Shown: positions 1 to 11,457, counted from the stretch's first letter. The stretch: 64,000 nucleotides of DNA from Bettongia penicillata ogilbyi (GCA_023548195.1 JAJHZJ010000575.1:1553454-1617453); one strand, 5' to 3'. The notes: a model not told the origin generated them from the sequence alone. A program made the numbers and translations.

Positions 1-1029
1 GTACTGTTTAGACTCTGACCTTCTGTCATGTTGTGGGTCATTAAAGACTGTTCTTTGGGTCTAAATATTCAGCCAGTTCTGAATCGATCCAATTGTCCTC
101 TTGTCTACCTAATGTCTTGACATCTTTTCCACAAGGATGACGTGAGGGAGTCTGCCAAATGCAATGACGAAATATGGTTAATTTATAAATTATAAATATT
201 GTACATATGCCATATTACTATGATGTATGAGTCTAGTCATCTTGCCAAAAAAGGAAATAACAATAGCCTGACATGACCTCTTCTTGGTGGGACCATATGG
301 GCATTTCATGGTCACTGCCTCCTTTTATAAATATTCATCAATTATCCCCTCAAGAATATATTCTAGCTTTTTTTCTAATCAAGAATAAACATCAAGCTTA
401 AAGGTCTTTAGCCATTATATTCCATTTTCTTTCCCCTTTGGAAAAAAAGAAACAAACCAAGCAACTCTCTACTAGCTATTTTTATTCTCCCCTTTCCAGA
501 CCAAATCTCTTTGGCAGAGAAACAAGAAACAAAATGAAAGTGCGGTAGATTTGATTTCTTTACTTTGGTCATTATCAAGGAACAGTGAATGTATCCCTTT
601 CATTGTCCTTCTATGTCCAATCAGCTTAAAAACTCACCTTTTATTGGTCCTCCAGGATTTGTGGTAAAGGGGGAACTAGTCACTTGGCCCCAAAGTGAAT
701 GAGAAAAAGAGACCTGTCTGAATTAGAGAAAGAATCCACAGGGTGCACCCATGGTGAATCACTGGGTGATGAGTCTGCCCATGAGGCAATGACAACTGTG
801 TCTGTGATGGCACACTCTGAATCATTCCTTCTGCTCTTTTTATGCCTATGACAGAGGCTGAAGGACATAGACAGTGGTCATGGGATCTTGACAATATCTA
901 CCTAATGTCATATCTCCCTACTGTGCAACATGAAATTTTTGCACTGATGAACCTATCTCCTTGTTCCCCTGACTCAATACCATATCACTCATGACTTCCT
1001 ATCTTCATTGTCATCCTTGCAATGAAAAG
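1..1029. other. No supported feature
   Basis: AT-rich sequence without a convincing gene or a repeat I can name. Short open frames on the minus strand near 676-894 overlap each other, lack domain features and look like chance. Old, very diverged repeats may be present but cannot be recognised by eye. Confidence 0.4.
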
Positions 1030-1298
1030 ACCTTCTCTTAATCCCTCTTCCTTTCCAAATCTGGCCAATCCATCAAAGTCCAGACCAAGACCCTTCTCTT
1101 CCTAGACACCTTCTCCTCTCCTGTACCAACCCACAGTGTTTTTCCCCATTCTTGCATTCACGCACTTATCATTTATATCTCCAATATTGTCCCTTAACCA
1201 TATGCTGCCCTGCATAGTTTTTAAATTGTCTCTATGCATGTCTTATCTCCCTATCTAGTTTGGGAGCAGGAACTATGCCTCATTTTTTTTTTTCTTTT
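1030..1298 (+). repeat. Ancient LINE 3' end (L2/L3 type), interrupted
   Basis: The pyrimidine-rich text resembles the 3' untranslated end of L2/L3 LINEs. It ends in a 'gggagcaggaactatgcctca' style motif (seen at 1262-1282) that resembles the 'gagggcagggactgtgtct' block of L2. The MRPS18B retrocopy then interrupts it, and about 50 bases with 'aatgaatgaatgaa' follow at 2336-2385. The family assignment is by eye. Confidence 0.45.
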
Positions 1299-1315
1299 CC
1301 CCATCTCTACATCTT
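1299..1315. repeat. Target-site duplication, left copy (MRPS18B retrocopy)
   Basis: The 17-bp string ccccatctctacatctt is repeated exactly at 2319-2335. The pair brackets the retrocopy and abuts its A-tail. Confidence 0.9.
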
Positions 1316-2318
1316 TTTTTTTTGATAATAAAAGAATTTTTATTATAAAGGGTTGACTTGACAAGTTAGGCACCCCCTACCCCTGCAACAAGTATGGGGA
1401 GTGGGGAGAAGCAACATACAGGCAAATCCCCCCAAAACACTAATTCAGATGTGCTTCATTTTACATTCTCCCTGTTTTCTCTTTTCTTCTAGGTCAGAGC
1501 TTGCCATTATCCTACCCATTTCTAAAAAAGGGACAGGAGCATCACAGAGTATATCCACCACTTCGTTTTTAAGGGACACTGGTAGATTCCTCTTCCTCAG
1601 TGAGAACATCAGTTTAAAGTGGAACTATGGGCATCATCTCTGGTGGGGGTCCACTCTCTTCCTTAAGGTGGCCTTGATGTAGACAACGAAGATGGGACAG
1701 CTCTCTCTCAGGTGGCTGCTGCCAAGAAGTACCTGCAGCCAGGGCAGGAGCCATTGGGGTACAGCCCACAACTCCATGGGAATTGCTGAAATCAGTATCC
1801 CGTGGCTGTACCTGTGGGATGTGGTAACTGAGAAGACCATGGTCTCTGGCCTTCAGGATAGCCGCTGTAAGCTTCTTATGCTGCTTCATACAGATACCTG
1901 TGTATTGGGCATGGAAGATGACACCTGTATAAGCACAGACAAACTGCTCCAAGAGCTTCACATTTCTAAAGTCCACATGGAGCTTCTGATCCCGGCAGAC
2001 AGGGCAAGGATTCCCAGCAACTTTGTTCTCTCGAATGCATGTCTTACGGGTTCGCTGGGGTGGGATACCACCTTTGTGGTTTCGTCGATAATCAGCCCAG
2101 ACTGGACGGGAGCCATATCGAGCCAGGTATTCTTCTGTCATCCTGATAAAGGGAGACAGGAATGGCAGATTCTTCCTCAGGTGGAGCTTTGGTGCAGAGA
2201 GCCCGGGGAGTAGCCTGCACCCAGTAGATCCCTCTGGCAGGTGGGAGGCCTGAGAGCAGCCTAAGCAGAAGAGTTAGGAGCGAGGTTGCCATCTTGGTGT
2301 ACCGCTAAAAGAGGAGAG
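1316..2318 (-). pseudogene. MRPS18B: Processed pseudogene of mitochondrial ribosomal protein S18B
   Basis: Read on the minus strand, this is an intronless copy of an mRNA for bS18m-type mitoribosomal protein S18B, a small-subunit protein of the mitochondrial ribosome. Translation starts at 2292 with a leader beginning [15 protein letters not shown], a plausible mitochondrial targeting sequence, and reaches [10 protein letters not shown] deletion and frameshift near 2140-2150 then removes several codons. A second frame (2141-1614) carries the recognisable core, including [53 protein letters not shown] and ESGPPPE. The body ends at a stop at 1614, followed by about 300 bases of 3' UTR with an AATAAA-type signal near 1330 and a terminal A-run (T-run on plus at 1313-1321). 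Identical 17-bp flanks, ccccatctctacatctt, lie at 1299-1315 and 2319-2335. The copy is disabled. The parent gene is not in the window. L1-mediated retrocopying is the inferred mechanism. Confidence 0.92.
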
Positions 2319-2335
2319 CCCCATCTCTACATCTT
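2319..2335. repeat. Target-site duplication, right copy (MRPS18B retrocopy)
   Basis: Exact partner of 1299-1315, located directly upstream of the 5' end of the retrocopied mRNA. Confidence 0.9.
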
Positions 2336-2529
2336 GCAAAGTGATATGAACAGAGAAGATAATGAATGAATGAATAGATCCTTCAATGTTTGGGAAAATA
2401 ATAGCAAAAGAAAGTTTTCACAGTAGAAGAGAACCCCAGACTATGAGTTCAGAATTTACAGCAGCTCAGATTAGTTTTTCAAAGGATTGAAGAAGAAAAT
2501 ATTAACACAAAATTATTTTTTTAAAATAG

Positions 2530-2775
2530 AAAACTAGGTGGTACAGTCAATGGATAAAGCATAGGACTTAGAATCAGGAAGACTCATCTTCTGGCCTCAG
2601 CCATTTACTAGCTCTGTGACCCTTGGTAAGTCACTTAATCCTATTTGCCTCAGTTTTCTCATCTGTAAAATGAACTGGAGAAGGAAATGGCAAATCTCTC
2701 CAGTATTCTTTCCAAGAAAGCCCCCAAAACAGGACCACAAAGATTCAGACATGAATCAACAACAAAGATGTTTTC
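2530..2775 (+). repeat. MAR1-like tRNA-derived CORE-SINE
   Basis: Complete SINE layout: tRNA-like head (ctaggtggtacagtcaatgg), CORE/MIR centre (tgtgacccttggtaagtcac, tcatctgtaaaatg), then the tail 'ggagaaggaaatggcaaatc' and a CAA-rich end. The tail resembles the 3' end of BovB/RTE LINEs, which suggests RTE-driven mobility (inference). Confidence 0.85.
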
Positions 2776-4029
2776 AACTATTGATCTTTTCTCATTTTTA
2801 AAATTTCATGTTTGTTATGAAGATCACATGTCAATCCTAGACAATTACAATGTCTAAATGGAGCCAAGTCATTGACCCTAGGCCCTGGAAGCTCCAATGG
2901 TCATGTTAGCCTATGCACAATACTACTTCTTATCACAAATAATCAAATTCTCCTTTTAGTGTCTGCCATGTACCCGCCAAATCCCTGTTCCCTCCAGACA
3001 ACAAATCAACTCATGATTTTGCCTGAACTTTCAGACCAAACCTTTCATACTTGAATATATTTTGAGGTTTGAATCTCAGTATTTTTATGTGGGTCATTAA
3101 TTTACTCATTTCTCCCCTAAGTCAATACTGGGGTAAGGCAGGAGGGACAGAGCAGGGCTGTAACAAAGAGAAACAAATCATACTCCAACCTTAGTCAGAG
3201 CTGACCTGTCTTTAGGCAGAGGGCCAAAGTGGTAGCTGTTATGGTTCAGTATTTCCTCTAAAGTGGAAGAAAAACAGGCTTTTAGCCAACTTGGATCCAA
3301 GTCGTAACACACCATATACAATTTTCTTTTGGCAGATACATTGTAAAAGAATAGTCAGCCAAATCCCTAGATAATATTAATTGACCTATAAATGCCATTA
3401 TTGATAGATTATGTTTCTGGAAACAGTTCTGGAACTGTAAAATGCACATGTGAATATCCTAAAGGAATTTACTGTTGGACATTGAGTGTTGAATTTTTTC
3501 TTCCTTTTCTTCTCTTGGTTCCTAAATTCCCTCCAGCACATTTTTTGTCTCAGCCACCCAAACAGCCACACTGTCGTATTCAATCTTTTTCTGGATGGCT
3601 GAAAGTTTTGTTGTAAAGTATGGCACGGGAAGCAGTTGCTGGCTTCATTTTCTTCACTGAGCCACGAGATTAATCATGTTGGAGGAGAGGTTGTTAGGGG
3701 TCACAGATTTTGTCCTGTGTCAGCTCTGAGGGACAGCTATTAGCCAATCTAAAAAATGGGGGAGAAGGAAAGAAATAGGTTTTTCAGTGCTAAGTACCTT
3801 CTCATTTTGAAAAGTGTGGCGTGCCTCAGGGCTTAGTTCTTGCTTCAAGAGAGCTTGACTACAGTCACTATTTAAACACTAAACACGCTATACAAACACA
3901 GTTTCTGGTGTTTCCCTGTGTTCATCTTTAAACTATGAGCAGTTTCCTTATAATGTGAACATTTTAATAAGAATGAACCCCAATGAATGATCATGATTTC
4001 TAGAAGAGAGTTAAAATATGATTCAGTTC
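2776..4029. other. No supported feature
   Basis: Mostly unassigned AT-rich DNA. Short open frames at 2872-3054 and 3392-3616 have no domain signature or supporting context. I see nothing that would justify a gene. Confidence 0.4.
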
Positions 4030-4115
4030 ATAGTTGGTGCTAAGCCCTGAAGACAGAAATAACAAAATGAATGATAACCCTGTCCTGGAAGGGCTTACAA
4101 TCTAATGGGAGGAGA
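4030..4115 (-). repeat. L2 LINE 3' end fragment
   Basis: The plus strand reads 'gtgctaagccctgaagacag' followed by 'ggcttacaatctaatgggag'. This is the reverse complement of the L2 3' terminal region (consensus idea: last-exon-like 'caaggagcttacattctaat'). Confidence 0.6.
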
Positions 4116-4245
4116 TAACCAAAACTATCACAGATCTAGAATCTCACTTAAACAAAGAGAAATTTGTATTACACAGTTTCAAAATGAACAAAAAAAAAAT
4201 GCAGCTTTTTTCCTCCCCTTCCAAGATACAAGGCTAGGATTTGCA

Positions 4246-4293
4246 GTGTGTGTGTGCGTGTGTGTGTCTGTGTATGTGTGTGTGTATGTGTGT
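4246..4293 (+). repeat. (TG)n microsatellite, interrupted
   Basis: Alternating TG with CG, CTG and ATG interruptions over about 48 bases. Confidence 0.9.
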
Positions 4294-4514
4294 ATTTCAG
4301 TTAGCTACTGTAAAACAAACTTCTTTGGGAAGGTCTTAGGTGACACTGAGTCCTTTTCTTTTTTGGGGAGTGGGATGATGGTTCTATAGTGACAGCTAGT
4401 CTCCTATATGAGGAAGGGGAGAGTTGTACCATATACTCATACATATACTCATATATTTATGTGGAGAATAATGACTCTCTGCCCTTAGTAAATTTGTGCA
4501 CTTAGGGAAGCAAG

Positions 4515-4665
4515 CTAGGACAGTGAACAGAGCATTGGATTTGAAGTTAAAGGATGTGAATTCCAATTCTGACTTTGTCAATTAACTATGTGGTCTTTAG
4601 TAACTCATTTAACCTCCCTTGGTCTCAGTTTTCTCAAATGTAAAATGAAGACATATGAAGGCAAG
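4515..4665 (+). repeat. MIR-type tRNA-derived SINE
   Basis: A diverged head ('gtgaacagagcattggattt') is followed by the CORE-like 'taactcatttaacctccctt' and 'tctcaaatgtaaaatgaaga'. No BovB-like tail is visible, so MIR rather than MAR1 is favoured. Confidence 0.6.
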
Positions 4666-4879
4666 AAAAGCACAAAACTCCTTTCTAGCTCTAGCTCTAG
4701 ATCTCACATCCTCTGTATAATGCAAACCTAGTTTCCCAAGGCAGAAGTTGGAGCATTAGCCTTATGTAGATTTTGGAAATAATCTCTACAGCCTAGGATA
4801 ATCCTAAATATTTTGGACTGTCAGAGTGTAGGTAGACCTGGGCTTATGTAGAATTTGTTATTTACTAAGGCACAGTACA

Positions 4880-5125
4880 AGGCAGCTAGGTGACTCAGTG
4901 GATAGAGCACTGCACCTAGCTAGGATCAGGGAGATCTGAGTTCAAATCCAACCTCCAACACTTACTAGCTGTGGGACTCTGGGCAAGTCGCTTAACTCTC
5001 TTTGCTTTAATCCACTGCAGAAGGAATTGGCACACCTCTCTAGTATCACCAGCAAAAGAATGAACAGCAAAGTACGGTACACCGGAAGAAATCATGTCAC
5101 CTTCATCTATCAGGTTTGTCCATCT
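4880..5125 (+). repeat. MAR1-like tRNA-derived CORE-SINE
   Basis: Well-preserved head 'ggcagctaggtgactcagtg' with A/B-box-like tRNA text, CORE 'gggcaagtcgcttaactctc', then 'gaaggaattggcacacctct', a mutated BovB-like tail. The 3' end is diverged. Confidence 0.85.
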
Positions 5126-5557
5126 GCTGAATCGAGGCATTGTGGAAAGTTGGATTTGTACTCAGACATAGTTTTGAATGTGTTCTACTTCTGTGTAGCC
5201 TTGAATGTATGACTTACTAGGTTAGGGTGAAGGGATTGAGATGTATATCTTAAAGAGGAGAATGTTCAGGATATTCACGCATTTAAAAAGCTGTCTTGTG
5301 GAGAAAGAATTAGATATTTATTCTATTTAGTTCTGGGGCAAAGTAGGAGCAAAAGATGGAAATTATGAAGAATCAAATTTCACTGATGTAGTGAGAAACT
5401 AGCTGACAGAAAGAACTGTCCAGAAGCAGAATGGATGCCCTAAGGAGGTAAGCGGCTTTTCCCTTACTGGAAGACTGCCTCCAAATCCTGTGATAGTACC
5501 TGAAAAATGAATGAAGTTTTTTCCTATATATATATATATATCTCACCTGAAGAAAGG
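5126..5557. other. No supported feature; short (AT)n at 5526-5541
   Basis: Unassigned sequence with one short TA dinucleotide run. No coding or RNA signal is recognised. Confidence 0.4.
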
Positions 5558-5700
5558 TAGCTTGATGTGGTGAATTGAGGATGTTCTTTGTAGTGTAAGA
5601 GACAAGGCAGGGTTCAATCCCCATTTCTAACATATACTGGTTGTATTACCCAGGACAAATCACTTAACATGTCAGTGCCCCCAGGTAACTAAAAAACTGT
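5558..5700 (+). repeat. Diverged tRNA-derived SINE
   Basis: The fragments 'gaaaggtagcttgatgtggt', 'gttcaatccccatttctaac' and 'ggacaaatcacttaacatgt' follow the head and CORE order of the MAR1/MIR SINEs but are strongly mutated. Confidence 0.5.
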
Positions 5701-6702
5701 ACATTACAGAGCACATATTGATTCTGCTTGGTAAAGTGAAGTTCGTCTCTGGGAGATACCTGTACCCATGAAGTCACATATCTGCTCCAAAAAGATCTAG
5801 ATGTAAGGGCAAAGCTATAGATATAGTTATAGCTGTGGCTAGATTATATAACTCACAATACTGCTTATGTCTTATGGGGGAGGTGGGGAGGATTCTCTTT
5901 AATGGGTTGGTCACAACCATTCTTTTATATATTTATTTTTACTTATTTTATGACATTTACTCACCTTTTTCTTCTCCATGTGGGTTTATTGTAATTTTTT
6001 TAACTGTTCTTCAGTTTTAAAACAATGTTCTTGAATTTAAAAAACTAAGATTACTTTATCTTGCTACAATACTACATGGGATACATTCCATTGCAAGTTA
6101 ACAATTCAGCAAGTCAGGCATTCAATCTAAAGAGCTCTCATTGTGCTATACCAAAATCATGTTGCAATGAATTCTTTTTGGAATTATCTCAGTTAAATGT
6201 TTTTAAAGAGTTCAATGCAGAAAACAAGCTAGCTCAGATTTATCATATTTTTATTTCCTAAAAGTGCATGATTAAGCATTTCTGATTCATGTAGGTGAAC
6301 ATCTGCTTTTAAAAAAAGATTTTTGATAAAGAACAACTTATAGACATTTGTCTTCCATTAAGGTCCTAACTCAATATATCACCTCATTTGTAAGTGATCC
6401 TAGGCATATGCAGAACACAAACTGTGGTGACGATTGTGACCAAGTTGGAAAAGTTTTGAGTGTGAGCTCAGCTGAGGAACTTACATCTGTTGCCCTTTAG
6501 TCAAATTTATTAAATTCATAAAGGTCCACCATGAGGTTGGCAGAATTTTGGCTTTGTTTATTTTGTGAGTTCTCAAAAAATGCTACTTATTTTGTCAGAG
6601 GGGAAAGGGAGGTTAACGTTCAGCCAATTATATGCTAATGAGAATAAGCATAAGGACTTTGGGGAGACCCTGTTATGTTTGTCCATCAAGGATAGTTAAT
6701 AG
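5701..6702. other. No supported feature
   Basis: AT-rich DNA. Frames at 5835-6020 and 6061-6261 are short and hydrophobic/low-complexity with no family resemblance. Confidence 0.4.
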
Positions 6703-6870
6703 ATTTGGCAGTTAGGTGGCACAGGGGATAGAGAAGGCGAACTCAAGTTCAAAGCTGTCCTCAATCACTTACTAATTTCCACCTGCCTCAATTTCTCATC
6801 TGTAAAATGGGTACAATATAATATACTACTTAACTCTAAGGGTTGCTGTGAGGATCAAAGGACATATTAT
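6703..6870 (+). repeat. tRNA-headed MIR-type SINE
   Basis: Head 'ggcagttaggtggcacaggg', then 'tctcatctgtaaaatgggta' and 'ggttgctgtgaggatcaaag', the usual 3' part of marsupial MIR-like SINEs. Confidence 0.7.
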
Positions 6871-6886
6871 ATACAGGTACATACTT

Positions 6887-6920
6887 ATACTATGCTATGC
6901 TATGCTATACAATGCTATGT
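6887..6920 (+). repeat. (ATGCT)n short tandem repeat
   Basis: Repeated 'atgct' units with 'atact' and 'acaat' variants directly after the SINE's A-rich 3' end. Confidence 0.75.
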
Positions 6921-6959
6921 GATATTATGTCATGTTCTTCCCAACTCCTAACAGATTGA

Positions 6960-8559
6960 GATCCTGTGATCACCTGTCATTTGTGGGGAAATCAACAGTT
7001 CTAACCATTGCTGACTACAGAGCAGATGAAGAGCCTCAGTGTTTCTTTCCACTCCATCCTACAGGAGACTGGAAGATGTAGTCCAAGAGAGCACTTTATT
7101 CTGCTTTGTTTTCCACCGGGAATGGAAGCACTCAAAGAAGTTCATTGCTCTTTACCCAACAGGGAGACAAAATACAACAAAAGAGATGGGATTCCTTTAG
7201 TTTCTCCAACTATAGTTATATTCTAGTCAGATCACATTCATCTACCTAGTCATGTTCTTTCTTGCCAGACCTGTTCGGCTCCTCCCTTTGAGAACTGGGG
7301 CCAGCATCATAATTTCAACATTTTGAGCTCTAACAAGTCTGCAGGTCATTTAAGAGGTTTCTGTTCCAAGAGATAGGTTAGTTTTAAATCCAAAATATCC
7401 TACTCTGCTCACCCCTAGAAAACTGTCTCTTGAATCCAATGAGCATAGTTTGTTGGGATCCAACATTTTTATAGCTAGAACTGAGTATGGGAGAAGCCAG
7501 CTAAGTCTCTTTCCCATTCCGTACATCTGGAAGGTATCTTGGTGTCAGTTGTGCTTCCAATATTGCTGAGGATGACTAAGAAAGAAGGACTCTGAGGAAG
7601 GGATTGAAGAAGTAATGCTATCATATATAAAAATTAAAGTCAAGACTTTAAGAGATTATTTGGATAATTCAACACAAAACCAATATTAGCCTCAGTGATA
7701 GGGATGAACACCTTAAAAAATGTTTCATCTCATGCAGAATATGACATTTCACTTTGTGAGCAGAGAAATGGGCTGCTATTTTGATCAATGGAAGCAAAAC
7801 ATCCAAATTCTCTCCTTCATTTAAGCCCTATCTGGAGAGTGCAAGTCCTCATGCATGGGTGTTACATCATCTATGCAAATTATCTCTCACATAGATATGT
7901 GTCATCTAAGGGTTAACAAAAATACCTGGGTGTTTTATCCTGAAAGCTATCAGATACTTTTTTTTTTCTTATCAGATCCTTAAGTTAGACTCAAACTACA
8001 TACAGAAGATCAAAACTCTTACTTTTTTTAGACTGAAGATAAATATATTTCTTTAATTATACACCTAATTACTATTGTTTGAAAAACAATATATACTTGC
8101 ATAAAATAGGTCGGCAATTCAGGATTCTAAGGTATTGACATTTAAATGAATGCATGAAAAAAATACTCAAGAAAAGGAGTGTTAACCAAGAGTCACTTGA
8201 TGGGAAGGTGATGAAGTTAGCCCATTAATACCTATACTTTGGATAGGTGCTAAAGAAGGAAAATAAGCTGAGCTCAAAATTGAACAGGAAGAAACAGAGC
8301 TGAATTGAACAGTCTGATCCTACTTAGATTGCTATTTCTTTAACTGTAACTTCTTTTCTTAATAGATTTTTTTCTTGGCCTTTGCACCTTTGCAGTTTTA
8401 TAATTATATGTTTTGGCATTCCGCATTTGAATTTCTCCTTGTTGATGTCCTGTATATTCTAACTTTTTAGAGTGCTCCCTGATATCTCTCATTATAGAAA
8501 CTTTTCTTTAACTTCATATTTGAATATAATGCCAAGTTTCCCCCCACCTTTCAGTGTCC
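6960..8559. other. No supported feature
   Basis: About 1.6 kb of unassigned sequence. The 7008-7226 frame is short and unsupported. Repeats older than L2 could be present but are not recognisable by eye. Confidence 0.4.
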
Positions 8560-8643
8560 TACCCTCTGGGGGGCTTTATTTTCCTCATTTCTAAAATGAG
8601 AATTGCAATCTGCCAAAGTTGTTATGAAGAAATGAGATATTTT
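8560..8643 (+). repeat. MIR-type SINE fragment
   Basis: 'ttcctcatttctaaaatgag' is the CORE/MIR 'tcatctgtaaaatgag' motif. The fragment stops where the L1 tail begins. Confidence 0.4.
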
Positions 8644-9062
8644 TCTTTATTTTAATTTTTTATTTTAAAAATATTATTTATTTGTTTTTAATTTTCAACA
8701 TTCACTTCTGTGAGATTTTGAGTTCTAAATTTTCTCTCCTTCCCTTCATTCCTCCCTCCTCAAGACAACGTGTAATTAGATATAGGTTATACATATACAA
8801 TTTTATCAAATATATTTCCACCTTAGTCATATTGTAAAGAATAATTAGAACCAAAGAGAAAAAAAAAACACAAGAAAGAAGAAACAAAAACAACAAGAGA
8901 AAATAGTATGCTTCGTTATACATTGAGACTCCATAGCTCTTTCTTTGGATATGGATAACATTTTCTATCACGAGTCTTTTGGAATTGTCTTAGATCCTTG
9001 CATTACTGAGAAGAATTAAGTCGATCAAAGTTGGTTGTCACATAATGTTGCTATTACTGTGT
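8644..9062 (-). mobile_element. L1 3' end (end of ORF2 plus 3' UTR), 3' half of an inverted L1
   Basis: Read on the minus strand, it begins in the last part of L1 ORF2/3' UTR ('gcacacagtaatagcaacat' and later 'ggagtctcaatgtataacga') and runs to a 3' UTR of 'ggaggaatgaagggaaggag' type, ending in an A-rich tail (T/A-rich at 8641-8700). The same region occurs in the full-length L1 here near 47,010-47,430. The adjoining plus-strand piece gives a 5'-inversion structure. Confidence 0.75.
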
Positions 9063-9470
9063 GCAATGCATGAAATAATATTTTTGAAGCAATTTGCAAA
9101 TTTTGAAAATGATAGCCATTATTAAAATTGCAAAACTTAAAAACTGGCAATGATAGGCATTGGGAAAGAAGAAAACTCAGTGTTGGTGGAATTGTGAACA
9201 AGAAATCTTTTTGGAAAGTAACATGGAATCATATTAGTAGCTGCAAAGCTGTTCATACTCCCTCAGTAATTCCATTAAGCCTAGGTGCCAAGTATGTTAT
9301 TGATGGATAGGAGAAAGATTTGCATGAAAATATCTTTGCAGTATTATTTGAAACATCAAAAAGTGGAAAACATTCAGTTGTCAAGGAATGGGTGAACAAC
9401 TTATAGTAAATGAATTTAGGTAACACAATTTTGCCATAAGAAGGAAATGTAAAAAAAAAAAACAACTAGA
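9063..9470 (+). mobile_element. L1 ORF2 C-terminal fragment, inverted 5' half
   Basis: The plus-strand text aligns in order with the C-terminal L1 ORF2 of the full-length copy at about 46,560-46,950: 'gttggtggaattgtgaacaa', 'aatatctttgcagtattatt', 'caaggaatgggtgaacaact', 'ttgccataagaaggaaatgt'. It therefore lies upstream in L1 order of the minus-strand piece at 8644-9062 but in the opposite orientation, as expected from twin priming. The exact right end is unclear between 9440 and 9530. Confidence 0.75.
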
Positions 9471-9759
9471 AATAAGATTGATATGGAGTAATGGAGACTG
9501 AAGAAAATCTCATGTCATCAGGATGTCAGCAAATCCTACCAAGGATGTCCTTTAGCATCCCAGCTTTGATGCAACTTACACAAAATTGCCTTGGGTGCAA
9601 AGAGACATTTTAATAACCAGATTCCTCTAACCTTCCATTCATATGTTGAAATTATATAAGATTCATTGATAGATGACTACTTAACAATTCTCTACAGACC
9701 TTTTTTCATTCAATGCAGTGCCTACACACAAAAACAAATCAATAATATATAACAATACA

Positions 9760-9920
9760 TAATGCTATTACTAATAGCATTTATATATCACTTTAAGCTT
9801 GGTAAAATGTTCTTTTTATAAATGTACACTTGCACACACACACACAGTTATACTGCTTGTAAGTATCTGAGGCTGGATTTAAACTCAAGACTTCTTTGTC
9901 TTAAATCCGGTTCTCAAGCT
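9760..9920 (-). repeat. MIR-type SINE fragment
   Basis: The plus strand shows 'agcatttatatatcacttta' and later 'ctgaggctggatttaaactc', the reverse complement of the two halves of a MIR-like SINE. A short (CA)n at 9834-9846 lies between them. Confidence 0.6.
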
Positions 9921-10244
9921 CCTGCATCGTTTTGCACAGAGTAGGTGCTTTATAAAAGCTTATTGCTTGATTATCAGTATTGAGCAGGTTATAAAGTAGA
10001 AAAAAGTTATTCCACACGTCATAGAGGTTTGATTCCAATTCAAATGTCAGGGAATTCCCCTATAGATGGGAAATTTTTCTAGCTTCTTCTATGAAAGATC
10101 TGTTAGCTCTTAGGTTCATATTTTCCATGTATGTCCTTTTCTTTTAAGAAACAAAGTAAGATTTTACTTCATGCTTGCCCACAATTATGCTTTATTCTTC
10201 CTCTGATCTACCGAATGTTTAAACAATCCTATTTCCCACTTTAT
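9921..10244. other. No supported feature
   Basis: Unassigned. A short L2-like 'agagtaggtgctttataaaa' at about 9938-9957 could be an L2 terminal scrap. Confidence 0.35.
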
Positions 10245-10395
10245 TTTGTGTGTCAATTTGCTCTTAGTGGTAGCATCATTTCTCTCAAGTAGGATGTAAG
10301 TTATTTGAAGGCAGAGTATCTTCTTTGTTTTTGTCTTCATATCCCCAGTGATTGGCACAAAATAAATGCTTGTTAAATGGATGAATGAGTAAGAA
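10245..10395 (+). repeat. L2 LINE 3' end
   Basis: Typical order for an L2 terminus: 'gaaggcagagtatcttcttt', 'gtcttcatatccccagtgat', 'aaaataaatgcttgttaaat', then 'ggatgaatgag'. Confidence 0.75.
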
Positions 10396-10737
10396 TTCTA
10401 AATCTGCATCAGTTTGATGGAATCCAGTTTCCACACCTTTCAAAAGAAATCTCATCAAATCTCTTGGGTCAACATGAACTTTAATCCCAGCCCTGACACT
10501 TTACTCAGAAAAGTAGCTATACCAACAGCTCCACTCAGTGAAAAAACAGGTCAAGAGATTATTCAGTTACTGAGCTGTTTAGCAAAGTAAAACAGCCAAA
10601 GCTGATAATTGATTAAACATTTACCATGTCTTTCCCTTATCATACTGATTCATAGGTTATAAATTCATTTGCCTAGTGGTAGAGCCATGTCATATAAATC
10701 CTGGGACATAATTTTCAGATAGCATAATAAAAGTGTG
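10396..10737. other. No supported feature
   Basis: Unassigned AT-rich sequence. Nothing recognised. Confidence 0.4.
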
Positions 10738-10905
10738 AGCTAGTGGCAGAAGGCCAACATTAAAGTCGAGGGACATGGAGTCAAATTCTGCTTCTTCTGT
10801 CCTATGTATATGACCATGGGCAGCTCTCAACCTCAGAGTACCTCTAAACACCTCTCTCTACAATATGATAATTTATAGTGGGAAGGATGTTAAACTCCAT
10901 TGGTA
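10738..10905 (+). repeat. Diverged tRNA-derived SINE
   Basis: 'tgtatatgaccatgggcagc' followed by 'tctctacaatatgataattt' preserves the CORE-SINE order weakly. Confidence 0.45.
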
Positions 10906-11289
10906 GAGACAGTTTTCCTATTGGAAGCTCCCTAAGTCAATGAAAGCACACGTGAGCACCAGTAAATAAATAACAACAGCCAATATACAGGAAATAGTTG
11001 TTTTGCTTGAAACTGGAAATCTAAGTATCAACTGTTATATTTTGCAATTAGCAAAATTGCATTGGTGGTAGAACATACAATGAAGGAAGGGACTCCTCCC
11101 TCTCCATTTTTTTTTGGTTGTTGTAACTTACCTTGATCCTCATATTATATTAGCTTTATTGTTATGGTTCCTAATTAAAAATTTGAAACAATATTGATGG
11201 GACTCTATTCACATCACTGCTAAATACACTTCACTATAGATATAGAGGCATAAAATCTCAGGGTTGGAACAGACTTCAGTTATTACCCA

Positions 11290-11457
11290 ATCTAAGCTCT
11301 CACCCCTCTATGATATGACTCACAGAATACATTGAACTTGGATGGGACTTTTTTTTATAAGTAGGAAAGAAATGGATATTTGTGAACTATTCATTTTATA
11401 AATGTATCTAGTGAAGTCACTCTGTGGCCCCCATGAGTGGTAGGGATCAAGAGTTAT
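11290..11457 (-). repeat. Copy 1 of an unassigned ~168-bp inverted repeat
   Basis: The reverse complement matches 13254-13421 along its whole length, by eye roughly 85 percent identical. Shared blocks include 'gagtgacttcacta', 'tttataaaatgaata' and 'attctgtgagtcatatcata'. I do not recognise the family. A weakly MIR-like start ('aatctcagggttggaacaga') lies just to its left. Confidence 0.75.

Noticed and set aside
1692..2213. 173-codon plus-strand open frame
   Set aside because: It is the antisense shadow of the MRPS18B retrocopy.
4880..4960. tRNA-like sequence with box-A/B-like motifs
   Set aside because: It is the head of a MAR1-type SINE, not an independent tRNA gene. The same applies to the other SINE heads in the window.
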